From NCBI GenBank assembly GCA_002373375.1, contig DFLE01000057.1, positions 132,374-152,876 on the forward strand: a DNA stretch of 20,503 nt, read 5' to 3'. Under the pieces are notes generated by a model. That model did not search any database. It had not been told where the DNA came from and was given only the letters and a program-made list of their open reading frames with translations. Shown one piece after another: positions 7,495 to 15,798 of this stretch; the first letter of the stretch is position 1, and every line of letters starts with the position of its first letter. The DNA comes from Prevotellaceae bacterium UBA3627 (lineage in GTDB: Bacteria > Bacteroidota > Bacteroidia > Bacteroidales > Bacteroidaceae). A program made the translations under genes and the position numbers.

Positions 7495-9468
7495 TTACGC
7501 ATCGATGTTAGCGTATGTAGCATTCTCCTCTATGAACTTACGGCGTGGCTCCACGTCATCACCCATAAGCATTGAGAAAATCTCGTCAGCGTCAGCGGCA
7601 TTCTGTATTGTCACCTGCTTGAGCAGTCGCGTCTCAGGGTTCATGGTGGTGTCCCACAGCTGCTCCGGATTCATCTCACCCAGACCTTTGTATCGCTGTG
7701 TATGGAGCTTTGAGTCATCAGCGTCACCGTTACAGTAAGTGTCTATGAACTTCATACGGTCTTCCTCTGTGTAGCAGTACTCTTTATGATTCTTGTAAGT
7801 ACACTGATACAACGGCGGAGTAGCGATATAGAGGTGTCCCTCCTGTATTACCTTCGGCATAAAGCGGAAGAACAATGTCATGATAAGCGTGTCGATGTGT
7901 GAGCCATCGACATCGGCATCGGTCATGATGATTATCTTGTCATAACGCAGCTTGTCGATATTAGCTTCCTTAGAGTCTTCGCCGTCCACGCCGAAGCGTA
8001 CGCCGATGGCCTGCAGGATGATATTCACTGACTCAGCCTCAAACACCTTGTGCCACTGCACCTTCTCCACGTTAAGAATTTTACCTCTGAGCGGCAGTAT
8101 AGCCTGGGTGTGACGGTCACGTCCCTGTTTTGCTGAACCACCTGCAGAGTCACCCTCGACGAGGAATATCTCTGTCTTCTTCGGATCACGGCTTGAGCAA
8201 TCTGCCAGCTTGCCTGGCAGTCCACCCCCCGTCATAGGATTCTTACGCTGCACGCTCTCACGAGCCTTACGTGCTGCAATACGTGCAGCAGCGGCGAGTA
8301 TCACCTTCTCGCATATCTGGTGTGCCTCCTTCGGATGCTCCTCCAGATAGTTTGCCATAGCCTCGCCCACAGCCTTCTGTACGGCGCCGTTCACCTCGCT
8401 GTTACCCAGCTTGGTCTTCGTCTGTCCCTCAAACTGCGGCTCTGCCACCTTTACTGAGATGATGGCTGTCAAGCCCTCGCGGAAGTCATCCTGAGCTATC
8501 TCCACCTTCGCCTTCTCTATCTGCTTGCGCAGCTGGTCATCCTCGTCAGAGTATTTCTTCAGCGAGCGTGCCAGTGCTATACGGAAGCCGGTGAGGTGTG
8601 TGCCACCCTCTATGGTGTTGATGTTATTGACATAAGAGTGTATATTCTCAGAGTAGTCATTGTTATAGAGCAGTGCTATCTCGATAGGCACTCCGTCTTT
8701 CTCTGTCTTAAGGCAGATAGGGTCGCCGATGATGCTTGTGCGATGACGGTCAACGTAACGCACGAACTCCTTCAGTCCTTCCTTGGCGTGGAACACCTCT
8801 GGCTGACGGAGGTTACCCTCCTCGTCAGGGCGCTTGTCGGTAAGCGTGATAGTGATGCCGGCATTGAGGAATGCGAGCTCACGCATACGACGTGCCACGA
8901 TATCATACTTATACTCTGTCGTGGTGAAGATAGAGCCGTCAGGCCAGAACTGCTGACGCGTACCGCGCTTGTCGGTCTCGCCCACCACCTTCACAGGATA
9001 GAGGGGCTTACCCTTCTCATACTCCTGCTGATATATCTTTCCGTCACGGAATACCTGCGATATCATGTGTGTAGAGAGAGCGTTCACACAGCTCACACCC
9101 ACACCGTGCAGACCACCAGAGACCTTATAAGAGCCTTTATCAAACTTACCACCGGCATGGAGCACGGTCATCACGACCTCAAGTGCTGACTTCTTCAGCT
9201 TCGGATGCTCGTCAACAGGTATGCCTCGACCGTTATCCTCAACGGTTATAGAGTTATCCTCGTTTATCACCACCTGTATATCGGTACAATAGCCCGCCAT
9301 TGCCTCGTCGATAGAGTTGTCCACAGTCTCGTTGACAAGATGGTGCAGACCTTTCTCTGATATATCGCCAATATACATGGCCGGGCGTTTACGCACTGCC
9401 TCCAGGCCCTCGAGCACCTGGATGCTACTGCCGTTGTAGTTTATCTCTTTCTTCTGGTTTTCTTCCAT
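7495..9468 (-). CDS. gyrB: DNA gyrase subunit B
   Basis: GyrB carries the ATPase of DNA gyrase, which introduces negative supercoils together with GyrA. The protein is 657 residues, a normal length for Bacteroidetes. The GHKL ATPase part shows RPAMYIGD (29-35), NETVDNSIDEA (46-56), EDNGRGIP (77-84) and GGLHGVGVSCVNAL (118-131). The transducer region follows (LGNSEVNGAVQKAV). The TOPRIM part has EGDSAGGSAKQGRDR (438-452), PLRGKILNVEKV (459-470) and DADVDGSH (517-524). QRYKGLGEMNPEQLW (591-605) is the conserved C-terminal signature. The TMNPETR and C-terminal form favour GyrB over ParE. It has a well-formed promoter upstream. Confidence 0.97.
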   Translation of the reverse strand: MEENQKKEINYNGSSIQVLEGLEAVRKRPAMYIGDISEKGLHHLVNETVDNSIDEAMAGYCTDIQVVINEDNSITVEDNGRGIPVDEHPKLKKSALEVVMTVLHAGGKFDKGSYKVSGGLHGVGVSCVNALSTHMISQVFRDGKIYQQEYEKGKPLYPVKVVGETDKRGTRQQFWPDGSIFTTTEYKYDIVARRMRELAFLNAGITITLTDKRPDEEGNLRQPEVFHAKEGLKEFVRYVDRHRTSIIGDPICLKTEKDGVPIEIALLYNNDYSENIHSYVNNINTIEGGTHLTGFRIALARSLKKYSDEDDQLRKQIEKAKVEIAQDDFREGLTAIISVKVAEPQFEGQTKTKLGNSEVNGAVQKAVGEAMANYLEEHPKEAHQICEKVILAAAARIAARKARESVQRKNPMTGGGLPGKLADCSSRDPKKTEIFLVEGDSAGGSAKQGRDRHTQAILPLRGKILNVEKVQWHKVFEAESVNIILQAIGVRFGVDGEDSKEANIDKLRYDKIIIMTDADVDGSHIDTLIMTLFFRFMPKVIQEGHLYIATPPLYQCTYKNHKEYCYTEEDRMKFIDTYCNGDADDSKLHTQRYKGLGEMNPEQLWDTTMNPETRLLKQVTIQNAADADEIFSMLMGDDVEPRRKFIEENATYANIDA

Positions 9469-9493
9469 TTATTTTATGTTTATTATTTCCTTG

Positions 9494-9525
9494 CAAAGAT
9501 ACTGAAAATAATTCTATTACGCAAA
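9494..9525 (-). promoter_or_regulatory. gyrB promoter
   Basis: On the minus strand TTTG (9522-9525), a 20-nt spacer and TATCTTTG (9494-9501) match the Bacteroidetes promoter form. The -7 box ends 25 nt before the ATG at 9468. Confidence 0.8.
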
Positions 9526-9568
9526 AATATCTTCAACTTATTAAGTAACATTCACAAAAAAAAGGTTA

Positions 9569-9608
9569 CAAAAAAAGGTTGCTACCCCTCACGGGCTGCA
9601 ACCTTTTT
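9569..9608 (-). terminator. terminator after rpsT
   Basis: AAAAAGGTTGC (9572-9582) pairs with GCAACCTTTTT (9598-9608); the inner CCC and GGG extend the stem. On the minus strand it ends in a T-run and lies about 100 nt after the rpsT stop and before the gyrB promoter. Confidence 0.85.
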
Positions 9609-9705
9609 AAAAAATTATTATGGAAACAATCTTGTGTTCAAGTATTGGACACAGCTACCTCAGGTAACTATAATCCTTGTAGGTTTCACAGAAAACCGAC
9701 TGTTA

Positions 9706-9960
9706 TTAGCCGAGCTTCTGGATGTGCTTAGACAGGCTTGACTTGATGTTAGCAGCCTTGTTCTTGTGAATAATGTTGTGCTTTGCGAGCTTGTCCAACA
9801 TCTTCTGCACCTTTGGATAGAGAGCAACTGCCTCTTCCTTGTTCTCTGTAGCACGCAGTTTGCGTACAGCGTTACGCATAGTCTTAGCGTAGTACTTGTT
9901 GTGAAGTGTACGTGTCTTAGTCTGACGAATGCGCTTCACTGATGATTTGTGATTTGCCAT
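9706..9960 (-). CDS. rpsT: 30S ribosomal protein S20
   Basis: The product has 84 residues from ATG 9960. MANHKSSVKRIRQTKTRTLHNK is the conserved S20 start (Lys/Arg-rich, 16S rRNA-binding), and the rest is helical and basic (KRIRQ, MRNAVRKLRA, AANIKSSLSKHIQKLG). The open frame extends 11 residues upstream (MCLRRKKQKNK), but the S20 start is normal. It lies downstream of tRNA-Glu on the same strand and is followed by a terminator, so the two are probably in one transcript driven by the promoter at 10302-10333. Confidence 0.97.
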   Translation of the reverse strand: MANHKSSVKRIRQTKTRTLHNKYYAKTMRNAVRKLRATENKEEAVALYPKVQKMLDKLAKHNIIHKNKAANIKSSLSKHIQKLG

Positions 9961-9978
9961 TTTGTTTTTTTGTTTTTT

Positions 9979-10129
9979 GCGTCTCAGGCACACTGCCGAG
10001 ACAAGTTAAAAAAATGATAGCCTATGGGTCTTATACCACTACAGTAGCCCTGAGCAAGAAGCATCCCTATGCTTCTCATCGCCACACTGTCACTCATCGG
10101 AGTTAGCGCAATCACTGCGCAATGGCGAT
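9979..10129 (-). other. structured region between tRNA-Glu and rpsT
   Basis: Several inverted repeats lie close together: GTCTC-GGCA / TGCC-t-GAGAC just before rpsT (about 9981-10002); AGAAGCAT / ATGCTTCT (10057-10076); GCGCA / TGCGC (10106-10120) nested inside ATCGCCA / TGGCGAT (10078-10129). On the minus strand they lie in the leader of rpsT. They may be tRNA trailer processing signals or an S20 leader, but no known RNA family is recognised. Confidence 0.45.
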
Positions 10130-10152
10130 TATCTCAAAATAGGTTTGTTTTG

Positions 10153-10224
10153 TAGCGTGCAGGGGAGTCGAACCCCTCTTGCAAGAATGAAAATCTTGAG
10201 TACTAACCGATATACGAGCACGCC
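10153..10224 (-). tRNA. tRNA-Glu (TTC anticodon)
   Basis: On the minus strand the acceptor arm is GGCGTGC (10218-10224) pairing with GCACGCT near 10154, the D-arm contains TATCGGTTAGTA, the anticodon stem-loop is CAAGA-TTTTCAT-TCTTG giving TTC, and the T-arm has GGGGTTCGACTCCCC. The discriminator base is A and CCA is not encoded, as is common in Bacteroidetes. Confidence 0.93.
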
Positions 10225-10301
10225 GCCTGTTGACTTGTGAAATGCATCGCCGAGGCGAGCAGAGACAAGCGAATATCTCATGACATTTCACTAAGCGAGT
10301 G

Positions 10302-10333
10302 CAAAGGTACTGTTTTTTATTGTATTGTGCAAA
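10302..10333 (-). promoter_or_regulatory. promoter of the tRNA-Glu / rpsT transcript
   Basis: On the minus strand TTTG (10330-10333), a 20-nt spacer and TACCTTTG (10302-10309) match the Bacteroidetes form. The leader of about 70 nt before the tRNA contains GTGAAATG / CATTTCAC (10237-10244 and 10284-10291), which could form a long hairpin. Confidence 0.8.
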
Positions 10334-10363
10334 TTTTAAGCGAATTATTTTCTCCTTGCACTT

Positions 10364-10379
10364 TATTTTTGTATTTTTG
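10364..10379 (+). promoter_or_regulatory. two adjacent -7 boxes before recO
   Basis: TATTTTTG occurs twice in direct succession (10364-10371 and 10372-10379), both matching TAnnTTTG. No clear TTTG box is found at the usual distance for either. The first places the start of transcription about 12 nt before the ATG at 10390, and the second would leave almost no leader. Confidence 0.5.
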
Positions 10380-10389
10380 CATACTGAAG

Positions 10390-11109
10390 ATGAACAAAAA
10401 ATCACGTGGCATAGTATTAAGGACGGTGAAGTATGGTGACAACCGTCTTATCGTTGACCTGCTGATGCGTGACGGCGGCAGGGTCACTGTGGCTGTAAAG
10501 GCAGGCAGCGGAGCCAAGAGCAGGCAGCGCCGTCAGTTGTTCCAGCCGCTGTCCATACTCAGTATGGAATATCGTTTTGCTCCCCACCAGCAGATAGCCA
10601 CGGTGAGCGAGGTGGAGATGGCGGAGGTGTATGGTTCGCTGCCGTTTGACGGTATCAAGATGTCCATTGCTTTTTTCCTGGCGGAGTTTCTATTGTCTGC
10701 CACCCGCGACCAGCATACGGACACTAATCTCTATGACTTCGTGGAGCGCAGTCTGCTGTGGCTTGATGCCTCTGAGCGCGGAGTGAGCAACTTCCACCTT
10801 ATGTTCATGATGCACCTTACACGTTTCCTGGGCTTCATGCCCGATGAGAGCAGTTGGCACGAGGGCGCTCTGTTCGACATGCGCGAGGGACGCTTCTGTA
10901 TGTCGGTGCCTCTGCACCGCGACTTCCTCAACGCCGACGAGGCGAGTAAGATGCTTACGCTGCTGCGTATGTCGGTACAGAACATACATCTGTTTCACAT
11001 GACGCGTGCTGAGCGCAACCGTGTCACAGACCTTATCCTACAGTTCTACCATATACACCAGCCTGCCTTTCATGAACTGAAGTCACTTGCTATACTGAGG
11101 GAACTGTGA
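10390..11109 (+). CDS. recO: DNA repair protein RecO
   Basis: RecO works with RecR to load RecA on SSB-coated single-stranded DNA in recombinational repair. The ATG at 10390 gives 239 residues beginning MNKKSRGIVLRTVKYGDN, the family N-terminus; the frame is open upstream but the start matches the OB-fold of the family. Residues about 1-80 are the OB-fold, and the rest is the helical C-terminal domain (FHLMFMMHLTRFLGFMP at about 135-151). The Cys4 zinc site of many RecO proteins is absent: only one Cys (residue 170) is present, near where that site would lie. Repeats and a hairpin follow the gene. Confidence 0.93.
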   Translation: MNKKSRGIVLRTVKYGDNRLIVDLLMRDGGRVTVAVKAGSGAKSRQRRQLFQPLSILSMEYRFAPHQQIATVSEVEMAEVYGSLPFDGIKMSIAFFLAEFLLSATRDQHTDTNLYDFVERSLLWLDASERGVSNFHLMFMMHLTRFLGFMPDESSWHEGALFDMREGRFCMSVPLHRDFLNADEASKMLTLLRMSVQNIHLFHMTRAERNRVTDLILQFYHIHQPAFHELKSLAILREL

Positions 11110-11114
11110 TATAA

Positions 11115-11223
11115 GGAGTTAAGAAGTTAAGAAGTTAAGGAGTTAAGGAGTTAAGACATTACCGCTTGCCAGAATACAAGCAAACACATTTGTCTTGACT
11201 CCTTAACTCCATAACTCCATAAC
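11115..11223. repeat. 8-nt tandem repeats with inverted copies, likely bidirectional terminator
   Basis: Five 8-nt units of the form GRAGTTAA lie end to end at 11115-11154. Inverted versions (TTAACTCC, ATAACTCC) lie at 11203-11218. Bases 11139-11157 pair with 11192-11210 over 19 positions with one G-T pair. The region is between convergent genes (recO and the DUF3108 gene), so a terminator role is plausible; no T-run follows directly. Confidence 0.65.
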
Positions 11224-11240
11224 AGACCTCCTTAACAATT

Positions 11241-12062
11241 TTATCCCTTTATAGAACTGAGGAATGCCTTGGCAGAACCGAAACGCAGGTTGAGGTCAAG
11301 GCGCACGGGAATATGGCGTTTGTCATCGGTCACGAAGAAACGCACTATCTCCTTGTATTTCTTGTCGTCAATCTCCTGATAAGACAGTATCAGACACGGA
11401 TACTTCACTCCGTTGTCGGCCTTGACGGTCTTCTTCCCCTTATACACCAGCCGCGCCTTGGTGAGCTTGGAGCCACCGGCTATGTAGATGTTCTCCGTGT
11501 GTCCCACCTTCCAGTTGGTAGCGTCATAGTTGCGCACACGCTGGAAACTGTTGAGCATATCAGACACGCAGTGGTTGTAGGTATGTTCCTGACGGTCGCG
11601 CGTGCCGTCAGAGTACAGGTGCTTCAGTGTAGTCTTACACTTGCCGTTAGGATAGGTGTACCATACCTCATCGACGTAGTAGCGTTTGCCCTCACGCGCT
11701 CCCTTGCGATAATATATAGGAGCGAGTTCTGTGGAGAAATACGCCATGATGGTGTCACGCATCATAAAGTACTTGTCAACCCTTGACGAAGACTTAGTGA
11801 CAAGGCTGGAGCGGTAGGCCTTCTTGCCATAGTACATAATGGGCTGTGTGACCATTGATGCCGTGCCGGCCTTTATCCACACAAACTGCCAGTTGAAGTA
11901 AAGGTTATAGTTTATTCCCTCATAGCCAGAGAAGGCTGTGTTCTTAGTGGTACATTGTGCGCTTGCTGTCGGTGCCGTCACAACAAGAAGGCAGAGCAGG
12001 ACGCATGAATTGAAAAACATACGGGTTGAAGGTATCAGCCCCATAGTGAACAGTCTCTTCAT
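11241..12062 (-). CDS. secreted DUF3108-domain protein
   Basis: The product has 273 residues with an N-terminal signal region ending ASA-Q (about 35/36); in-frame ATGs also exist at residues 7 and 15, so the exact start is not fixed. The rest has the form of DUF3108 (early NLYFNWQFVWIKAGTAS; ARLVYKGKKTVKADNGVKYPCLILSYQ; FFVTDDKRHIPVRLDL), a Bacteroidetes and Proteobacteria family of periplasmic proteins of unknown function. It lies 42 nt downstream of the lipoprotein gene, and the GH3 / Ig-like lipoprotein / DUF3108 order suggests they work together at the envelope. The tandem repeats after recO lie just beyond its stop. Confidence 0.85.
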   Translation of the reverse strand: MKRLFTMGLIPSTRMFFNSCVLLCLLVVTAPTASAQCTTKNTAFSGYEGINYNLYFNWQFVWIKAGTASMVTQPIMYYGKKAYRSSLVTKSSSRVDKYFMMRDTIMAYFSTELAPIYYRKGAREGKRYYVDEVWYTYPNGKCKTTLKHLYSDGTRDRQEHTYNHCVSDMLNSFQRVRNYDATNWKVGHTENIYIAGGSKLTKARLVYKGKKTVKADNGVKYPCLILSYQEIDDKKYKEIVRFFVTDDKRHIPVRLDLNLRFGSAKAFLSSIKG

Positions 12063-12104
12063 AGTAAAAGTCTTTTTACGTTAATAAACGAACCATTCTG
12101 CACG

Positions 12105-14183
12105 TTACTTCTCAGGCATCGGTATTCCCTTCTCCTTTGCCCTGTCGGCGTTGCGGTGCTTTATGGTCTTCTGCTTGTCGGCCTTCGCTTTTACTAACGA
12201 CGACGGCTTCTGCTTGAAGAGCGGAACGGAGCGCAGTGTCCATTGCTTGGTATAGTCCCATTTTGCCTTACACTCTATCTCCTCCTGGTAGTAGTACACT
12301 TCCTCGGGCTGTATATCATTGTAATAGTCGCCCGCGTCCCATGTGCCGTTGCCGTTGCGGTCTATGAAGGCTCGCATAAAGTACTTTCCCGGAGTGACAT
12401 AATAGAACTCTGCCGTACGGTTCTTTGTTACCGCCTTTCTCAGCGGCTTGTCAGAAGCGCTGAGCAGTTCTACTACGACATCACAGGTGTCAGTCTCTGT
12501 TATGTTGACGAAGAGAGAGGCATATTCGTTTAATTCACGTATGGTGATACCGGTCTTGTATGGTACGCTGGTGTTGCCATATATATCCTCGAAGGCGAGT
12601 GTGTCAACCTCAAAGGAGTAACGTGCGCCGGGTATCCATTCTGAGTACAGTTCCCAGTTACGCTGCGTAGGCAGGGTGTCAGTGGTATGTATCACGTAAG
12701 GTGCACGGAACCACATAGAGTCTTGCTCTACGTAGAGGTGTATGGCGGCGGTGTCCATACGCGCCAGCGGATATGGGAAGGAGAATCTTATGGAGCCGTC
12801 AGGGTCCATTGACTGTTTCACGTCATACTTAGGTGTCAGTCGCGGCATGGGCATCACGGTGTCAACCTCTGGCACCATGCGCCGCTCCTCCTCTGACTCT
12901 ATGCGTGCCAGCATCTTCTCACGCTCCTTCAGTCGTTTCTCCATGTCCTTGCGCCATTCCTTGTTTGCCTCCTCCTGTTTCTTCAGTCGCTTTGCCAGCG
13001 GTGTCTTTGCCAACACCTCAAGGGTGTCGGTGGCAAGCCTCAGCGTGCCGGTGGTGTCGGTCTGCAGCGTCGTCATCTCCACGAGCAGTGTGTCCTGGTT
13101 AACGAGTGTAGTGTCACGCAGCCAGTAGGTCAGCGTGTCGCCCTGCGAGGCATACTGCTCCATCACATACCAGTTTGTTATGTCAACGCTCTCCGGGGCA
13201 TTGAGCAGTCTCAGGCGTGGCTGTGTGGAGGCGGCACCGTTGAAACGTGCCACGCTGTCTATGCTGACAGGTGCTGTGAAGAACAGCGAGAAGCGGTCGG
13301 CATCGGTGCGGTCGGCCTTCAGGAAGAAGCGGTCCGTCTGCGTATGGCTGAACGCCCTCAGCACTATATCATCGGGTTTGTAGTGTATATAAGGTATGCG
13401 CTTTATGTCCTTTATATGCAGTTCGTCAGCCCACAGCGTGTCCTGGCGGTGGTCAAGGAATCCCGATGGCGATATCTCCTGATGTGAGAACGCCATCATC
13501 TCGCCACGCTGTGAGAAACGGTAGTCACCGTCCATATCCTGCACAGCCCCCACGGTGTAAGTGCCGGGGGCTATGCCGCGTATCACGAAACGTCCACGTG
13601 AGTCTGTACGTGACACACGTAGGAACGGCAGCGTGTCGGCCGCCAGGGAGTCTTTCTTGCTATACAGTCCCACCAATATGCCCTTCACGGGCTCCAGGTC
13701 CTCTGCGTTGAGCACGTAGCCTGAGCACTCAAGGGTGTCGATGTGGTCGCCGGTGGAGAAGCTGAAGGTATAGTTACCCATGGGGTTCCCCTCGTTATTG
13801 TCCACTATGGCGTCAGAGAAGTCTATGGTATAGGTGGTGTTAGGCTTCAGCGAGTCCTTCAGCTGTATCATTATGCGTTTGCCCAGCGTCTTGATGTCGG
13901 GAGTCTCCATCTGTGGCGGAGACACCACCACCTTCTCCTGGGCATTCTCCATCTTTATATACTCATCGAAATATATGGTCACACGATTCTGTGTCACGTC
14001 AGTGCCACGGTCGGCTGGCGATGACGCTATCACCCTCGGCGGTGTCTCGTCATACCATCCACCGTCAGGGGATCCCATGCGGGCGCAGCCTGACAGTAAT
14101 ACTGTCAAAGTGAAAAGTGAAAAGTGAAAAGTGAAAAATACCTTGGCGGCGTTCTTCGCCATTATGCCTGTTCGCTTTTTCAT
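12105..14183 (-). CDS. Ig-like (Big_5-type) domain lipoprotein
   Basis: The product has 692 residues with a lipoprotein signal: VLLSGC puts the acylated Cys at 33. Residues about 47-143 form the Ig-like domain (PPRVIASSPADRG, VTIYFDEYIKME, GNYTFSFSTG). Residues about 152-222 look like a carboxypeptidase-regulatory type beta-sandwich (GYVLNAEDLEPVKGILVGLY, GRFVIRGIAPGTYTVGAVQD). Residues about 396-436 are a highly charged helical stretch likely to form a coiled coil. A further beta-rich domain (about 550-640, with RAFIDRNGNGTWDAGDYY) and a basic Lys-rich tail follow. Four GTGAAAA repeats in the signal-peptide codons (14110-14137) could give phase variation. The gene lies between GH3 and DUF3108 genes, with 66 and 42 nt spacing, and is likely co-transcribed. 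Function is unknown. Confidence 0.85.
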   Translation of the reverse strand: MKKRTGIMAKNAAKVFFTFHFSLFTLTVLLSGCARMGSPDGGWYDETPPRVIASSPADRGTDVTQNRVTIYFDEYIKMENAQEKVVVSPPQMETPDIKTLGKRIMIQLKDSLKPNTTYTIDFSDAIVDNNEGNPMGNYTFSFSTGDHIDTLECSGYVLNAEDLEPVKGILVGLYSKKDSLAADTLPFLRVSRTDSRGRFVIRGIAPGTYTVGAVQDMDGDYRFSQRGEMMAFSHQEISPSGFLDHRQDTLWADELHIKDIKRIPYIHYKPDDIVLRAFSHTQTDRFFLKADRTDADRFSLFFTAPVSIDSVARFNGAASTQPRLRLLNAPESVDITNWYVMEQYASQGDTLTYWLRDTTLVNQDTLLVEMTTLQTDTTGTLRLATDTLEVLAKTPLAKRLKKQEEANKEWRKDMEKRLKEREKMLARIESEEERRMVPEVDTVMPMPRLTPKYDVKQSMDPDGSIRFSFPYPLARMDTAAIHLYVEQDSMWFRAPYVIHTTDTLPTQRNWELYSEWIPGARYSFEVDTLAFEDIYGNTSVPYKTGITIRELNEYASLFVNITETDTCDVVVELLSASDKPLRKAVTKNRTAEFYYVTPGKYFMRAFIDRNGNGTWDAGDYYNDIQPEEVYYYQEEIECKAKWDYTKQWTLRSVPLFKQKPSSLVKAKADKQKTIKHRNADRAKEKGIPMPEK
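14110..14137 (-). repeat. four exact GTGAAAA heptamers inside the lipoprotein signal peptide
   Basis: GTGAAAA occurs four times in register at 14110-14116, 14117-14123, 14124-14130 and 14131-14137 on the plus strand. Read on the coding strand (TTTTCAC) they code for part of residues 16-26 (FFTFHFSLFTL), before the acylated Cys33. Seven is not a multiple of three, so loss or gain of one unit shifts the reading frame. Confidence 0.9.
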
Positions 14184-14249
14184 TATATCTGTGTACTTTA
14201 CAAATCTGTTTAATCTGCGGTCGTTTATGTGTAAACCGTGTTAGTCTTT

Positions 14250-15779
14250 TTAGCCTCGCTCACACAGCGCCAATATCTCATCTATGTGCTGACGAGAGTT
14301 TGACAGTCGCGGCACCTTATGCTGGCCTCCCAACTTGCCCTTCTGCTTCAGCCAGTCGTGGAAGAGTCCCTGACGCGCCACCACGAGGTCAAGGCACACC
14401 ATGTTGATATCCTTGAAACGCTTCGCCTCATAGTCACTGTTAAGCTGCTGCAGGCGCTCGTCAAGTATCCTTGCAAACTCGTTTATGTCGGCAGGCTCCT
14501 TGGCAAACTCTATCACCCACTGGTGGTGGGGCACCACGCCCTCGCTCCTGTGTACCGGGGCAGCGGTGTATTCGCGCACCTCCGCACCAGTCTTCTCACA
14601 AGCATAGTGCAGTCCCTGCTCGGCATTGTCAACGATGAGCTCCTCGCCGAAGGCATTGATAAAGCTCTTCGTCCTGCCGGTGATGATGAACTTATACGGT
14701 CTCTTGCTCGTAAAGCGCACCGTGTCGCCTATCATATAACGCCACAGTCCGCACGACGTACTGATAATCATGGCGTAGTTCTTACCCAGCTCCACATCCT
14801 CAAGCGGCACCACCTTCGACGCGTCGGTTATCTGTCCAGCATCGTCGATGGCATCCATCGGAGCGAACTCATAGAACACGTCATAGTCGAGCATCAGCAT
14901 CATCGAGGGGTCCAGCGGGTCATTCTGTATGCCGAAGAATCCCTCCGAGGCGTTATACGTCTCCATATAGTTCATGTCGCTCTTCGTTATGAGCTGCTCA
15001 TACTGCTTGCGGTATGGTGTGAAGGCTATGCCTCCGTGGAAGAATACCTCAAGGTTTGGCCACACCTCCTGCAGGTGTTGCTTGCCGCTCAGCTTCATCA
15101 CGCGCGTGAGCACCGACATCATCCATGACGGCACGCCACTGATGTTAGTGATGTTCTTGTCCAGACACTGTCGTGCTATCTGCTCGCGCTTCACCTCGAA
15201 GTCGCTTATGAGCGCCGTCTTCTTATCGGGCACTCGCACCATATTTACTATAGGGTTGATATTCTCTATCAATATGGCGGAGAGGTCGCCCACCAGCGAA
15301 CCTGCCACATTGTAGTTTGGCGAGTGTGAGCCGCCCAGTATCAGCGCCCTGCCGTCAAACAGCCTGCTCTTGGGATTGTTCTGCAGGTAATAAGCCACCA
15401 CGTCGGTACCACCGGCATAGTGTATGCGCTTCAGTCCCTCAGCCGACACAGGTATGAACTTCGACTTGTCATTGGTGGTGCCCGACGACTTGGCGTACCA
15501 CTTGACCTTACCCGGCCACAGCACGTCTTTCTCGCCATGTCGCATGAGGTCGATGTCACCTTTCAGCTCCTCATAGGTATTTACGGGGATATTCTTTCTA
15601 AAATCCTCATAGCTCTTTATTGCACCGAAGGAATGTTCACTGCCATACTTGGTGTCTGCGGCACGACTTGTAAGCCGTCCCATCACCTTATGCTGCAGCG
15701 CTTCAGGCTCTGTAAAATGTTTCTCCAGTTCCCTCTGTCTCTTTATAAATCCCAGTCTTGCTATAGATGTTACACTCAT
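14250..15779 (-). CDS. GH3-family acyl-adenylating enzyme
   Basis: GH3 proteins (named from plants) belong to the acyl-AMP-forming ligase fold; the substrate of the Bacteroidetes form is not known to me. The ATG at 15779 gives 509 residues (MSVTSIARLGFIKR), matching relatives; the longer open frame would use a TTG codon at 15791. Residues 98-110 (SSGTTNDKSKFIP) form the phosphate-binding loop, 275-283 (YNASEGFFG) the adenine/AMP contact, and 348-354 (YMIGDTV) the conserved Tyr-x-x-Gly-Asp motif. FIITGRTKSFINAFGEELI marks the start of the small C-terminal domain. It lies 19 nt after the HigA-type gene and 66 nt before the lipoprotein gene, and probably forms an operon with both. Confidence 0.93.
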   Translation of the reverse strand: MSVTSIARLGFIKRQRELEKHFTEPEALQHKVMGRLTSRAADTKYGSEHSFGAIKSYEDFRKNIPVNTYEELKGDIDLMRHGEKDVLWPGKVKWYAKSSGTTNDKSKFIPVSAEGLKRIHYAGGTDVVAYYLQNNPKSRLFDGRALILGGSHSPNYNVAGSLVGDLSAILIENINPIVNMVRVPDKKTALISDFEVKREQIARQCLDKNITNISGVPSWMMSVLTRVMKLSGKQHLQEVWPNLEVFFHGGIAFTPYRKQYEQLITKSDMNYMETYNASEGFFGIQNDPLDPSMMLMLDYDVFYEFAPMDAIDDAGQITDASKVVPLEDVELGKNYAMIISTSCGLWRYMIGDTVRFTSKRPYKFIITGRTKSFINAFGEELIVDNAEQGLHYACEKTGAEVREYTAAPVHRSEGVVPHHQWVIEFAKEPADINEFARILDERLQQLNSDYEAKRFKDINMVCLDLVVARQGLFHDWLKQKGKLGGQHKVPRLSNSRQHIDEILALCERG

Positions 15780-15798
15780 TACGTTTATCAAAAGTCTT

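Noticed and set aside
8596..9189. 197-residue open frame on the plus strand
   Set aside because: It is entirely antisense to gyrB, whose coding is certain, and shows no recognisable domain.
10112..10405. 97-residue open frame on the minus strand
   Set aside because: It crosses tRNA-Glu and its promoter, so it is not a gene.
14319..15128. 269-residue open frame on the plus strand
   Set aside because: It is antisense to the GH3 gene, is rich in Leu/His/Val from reverse codons, and has no motif.
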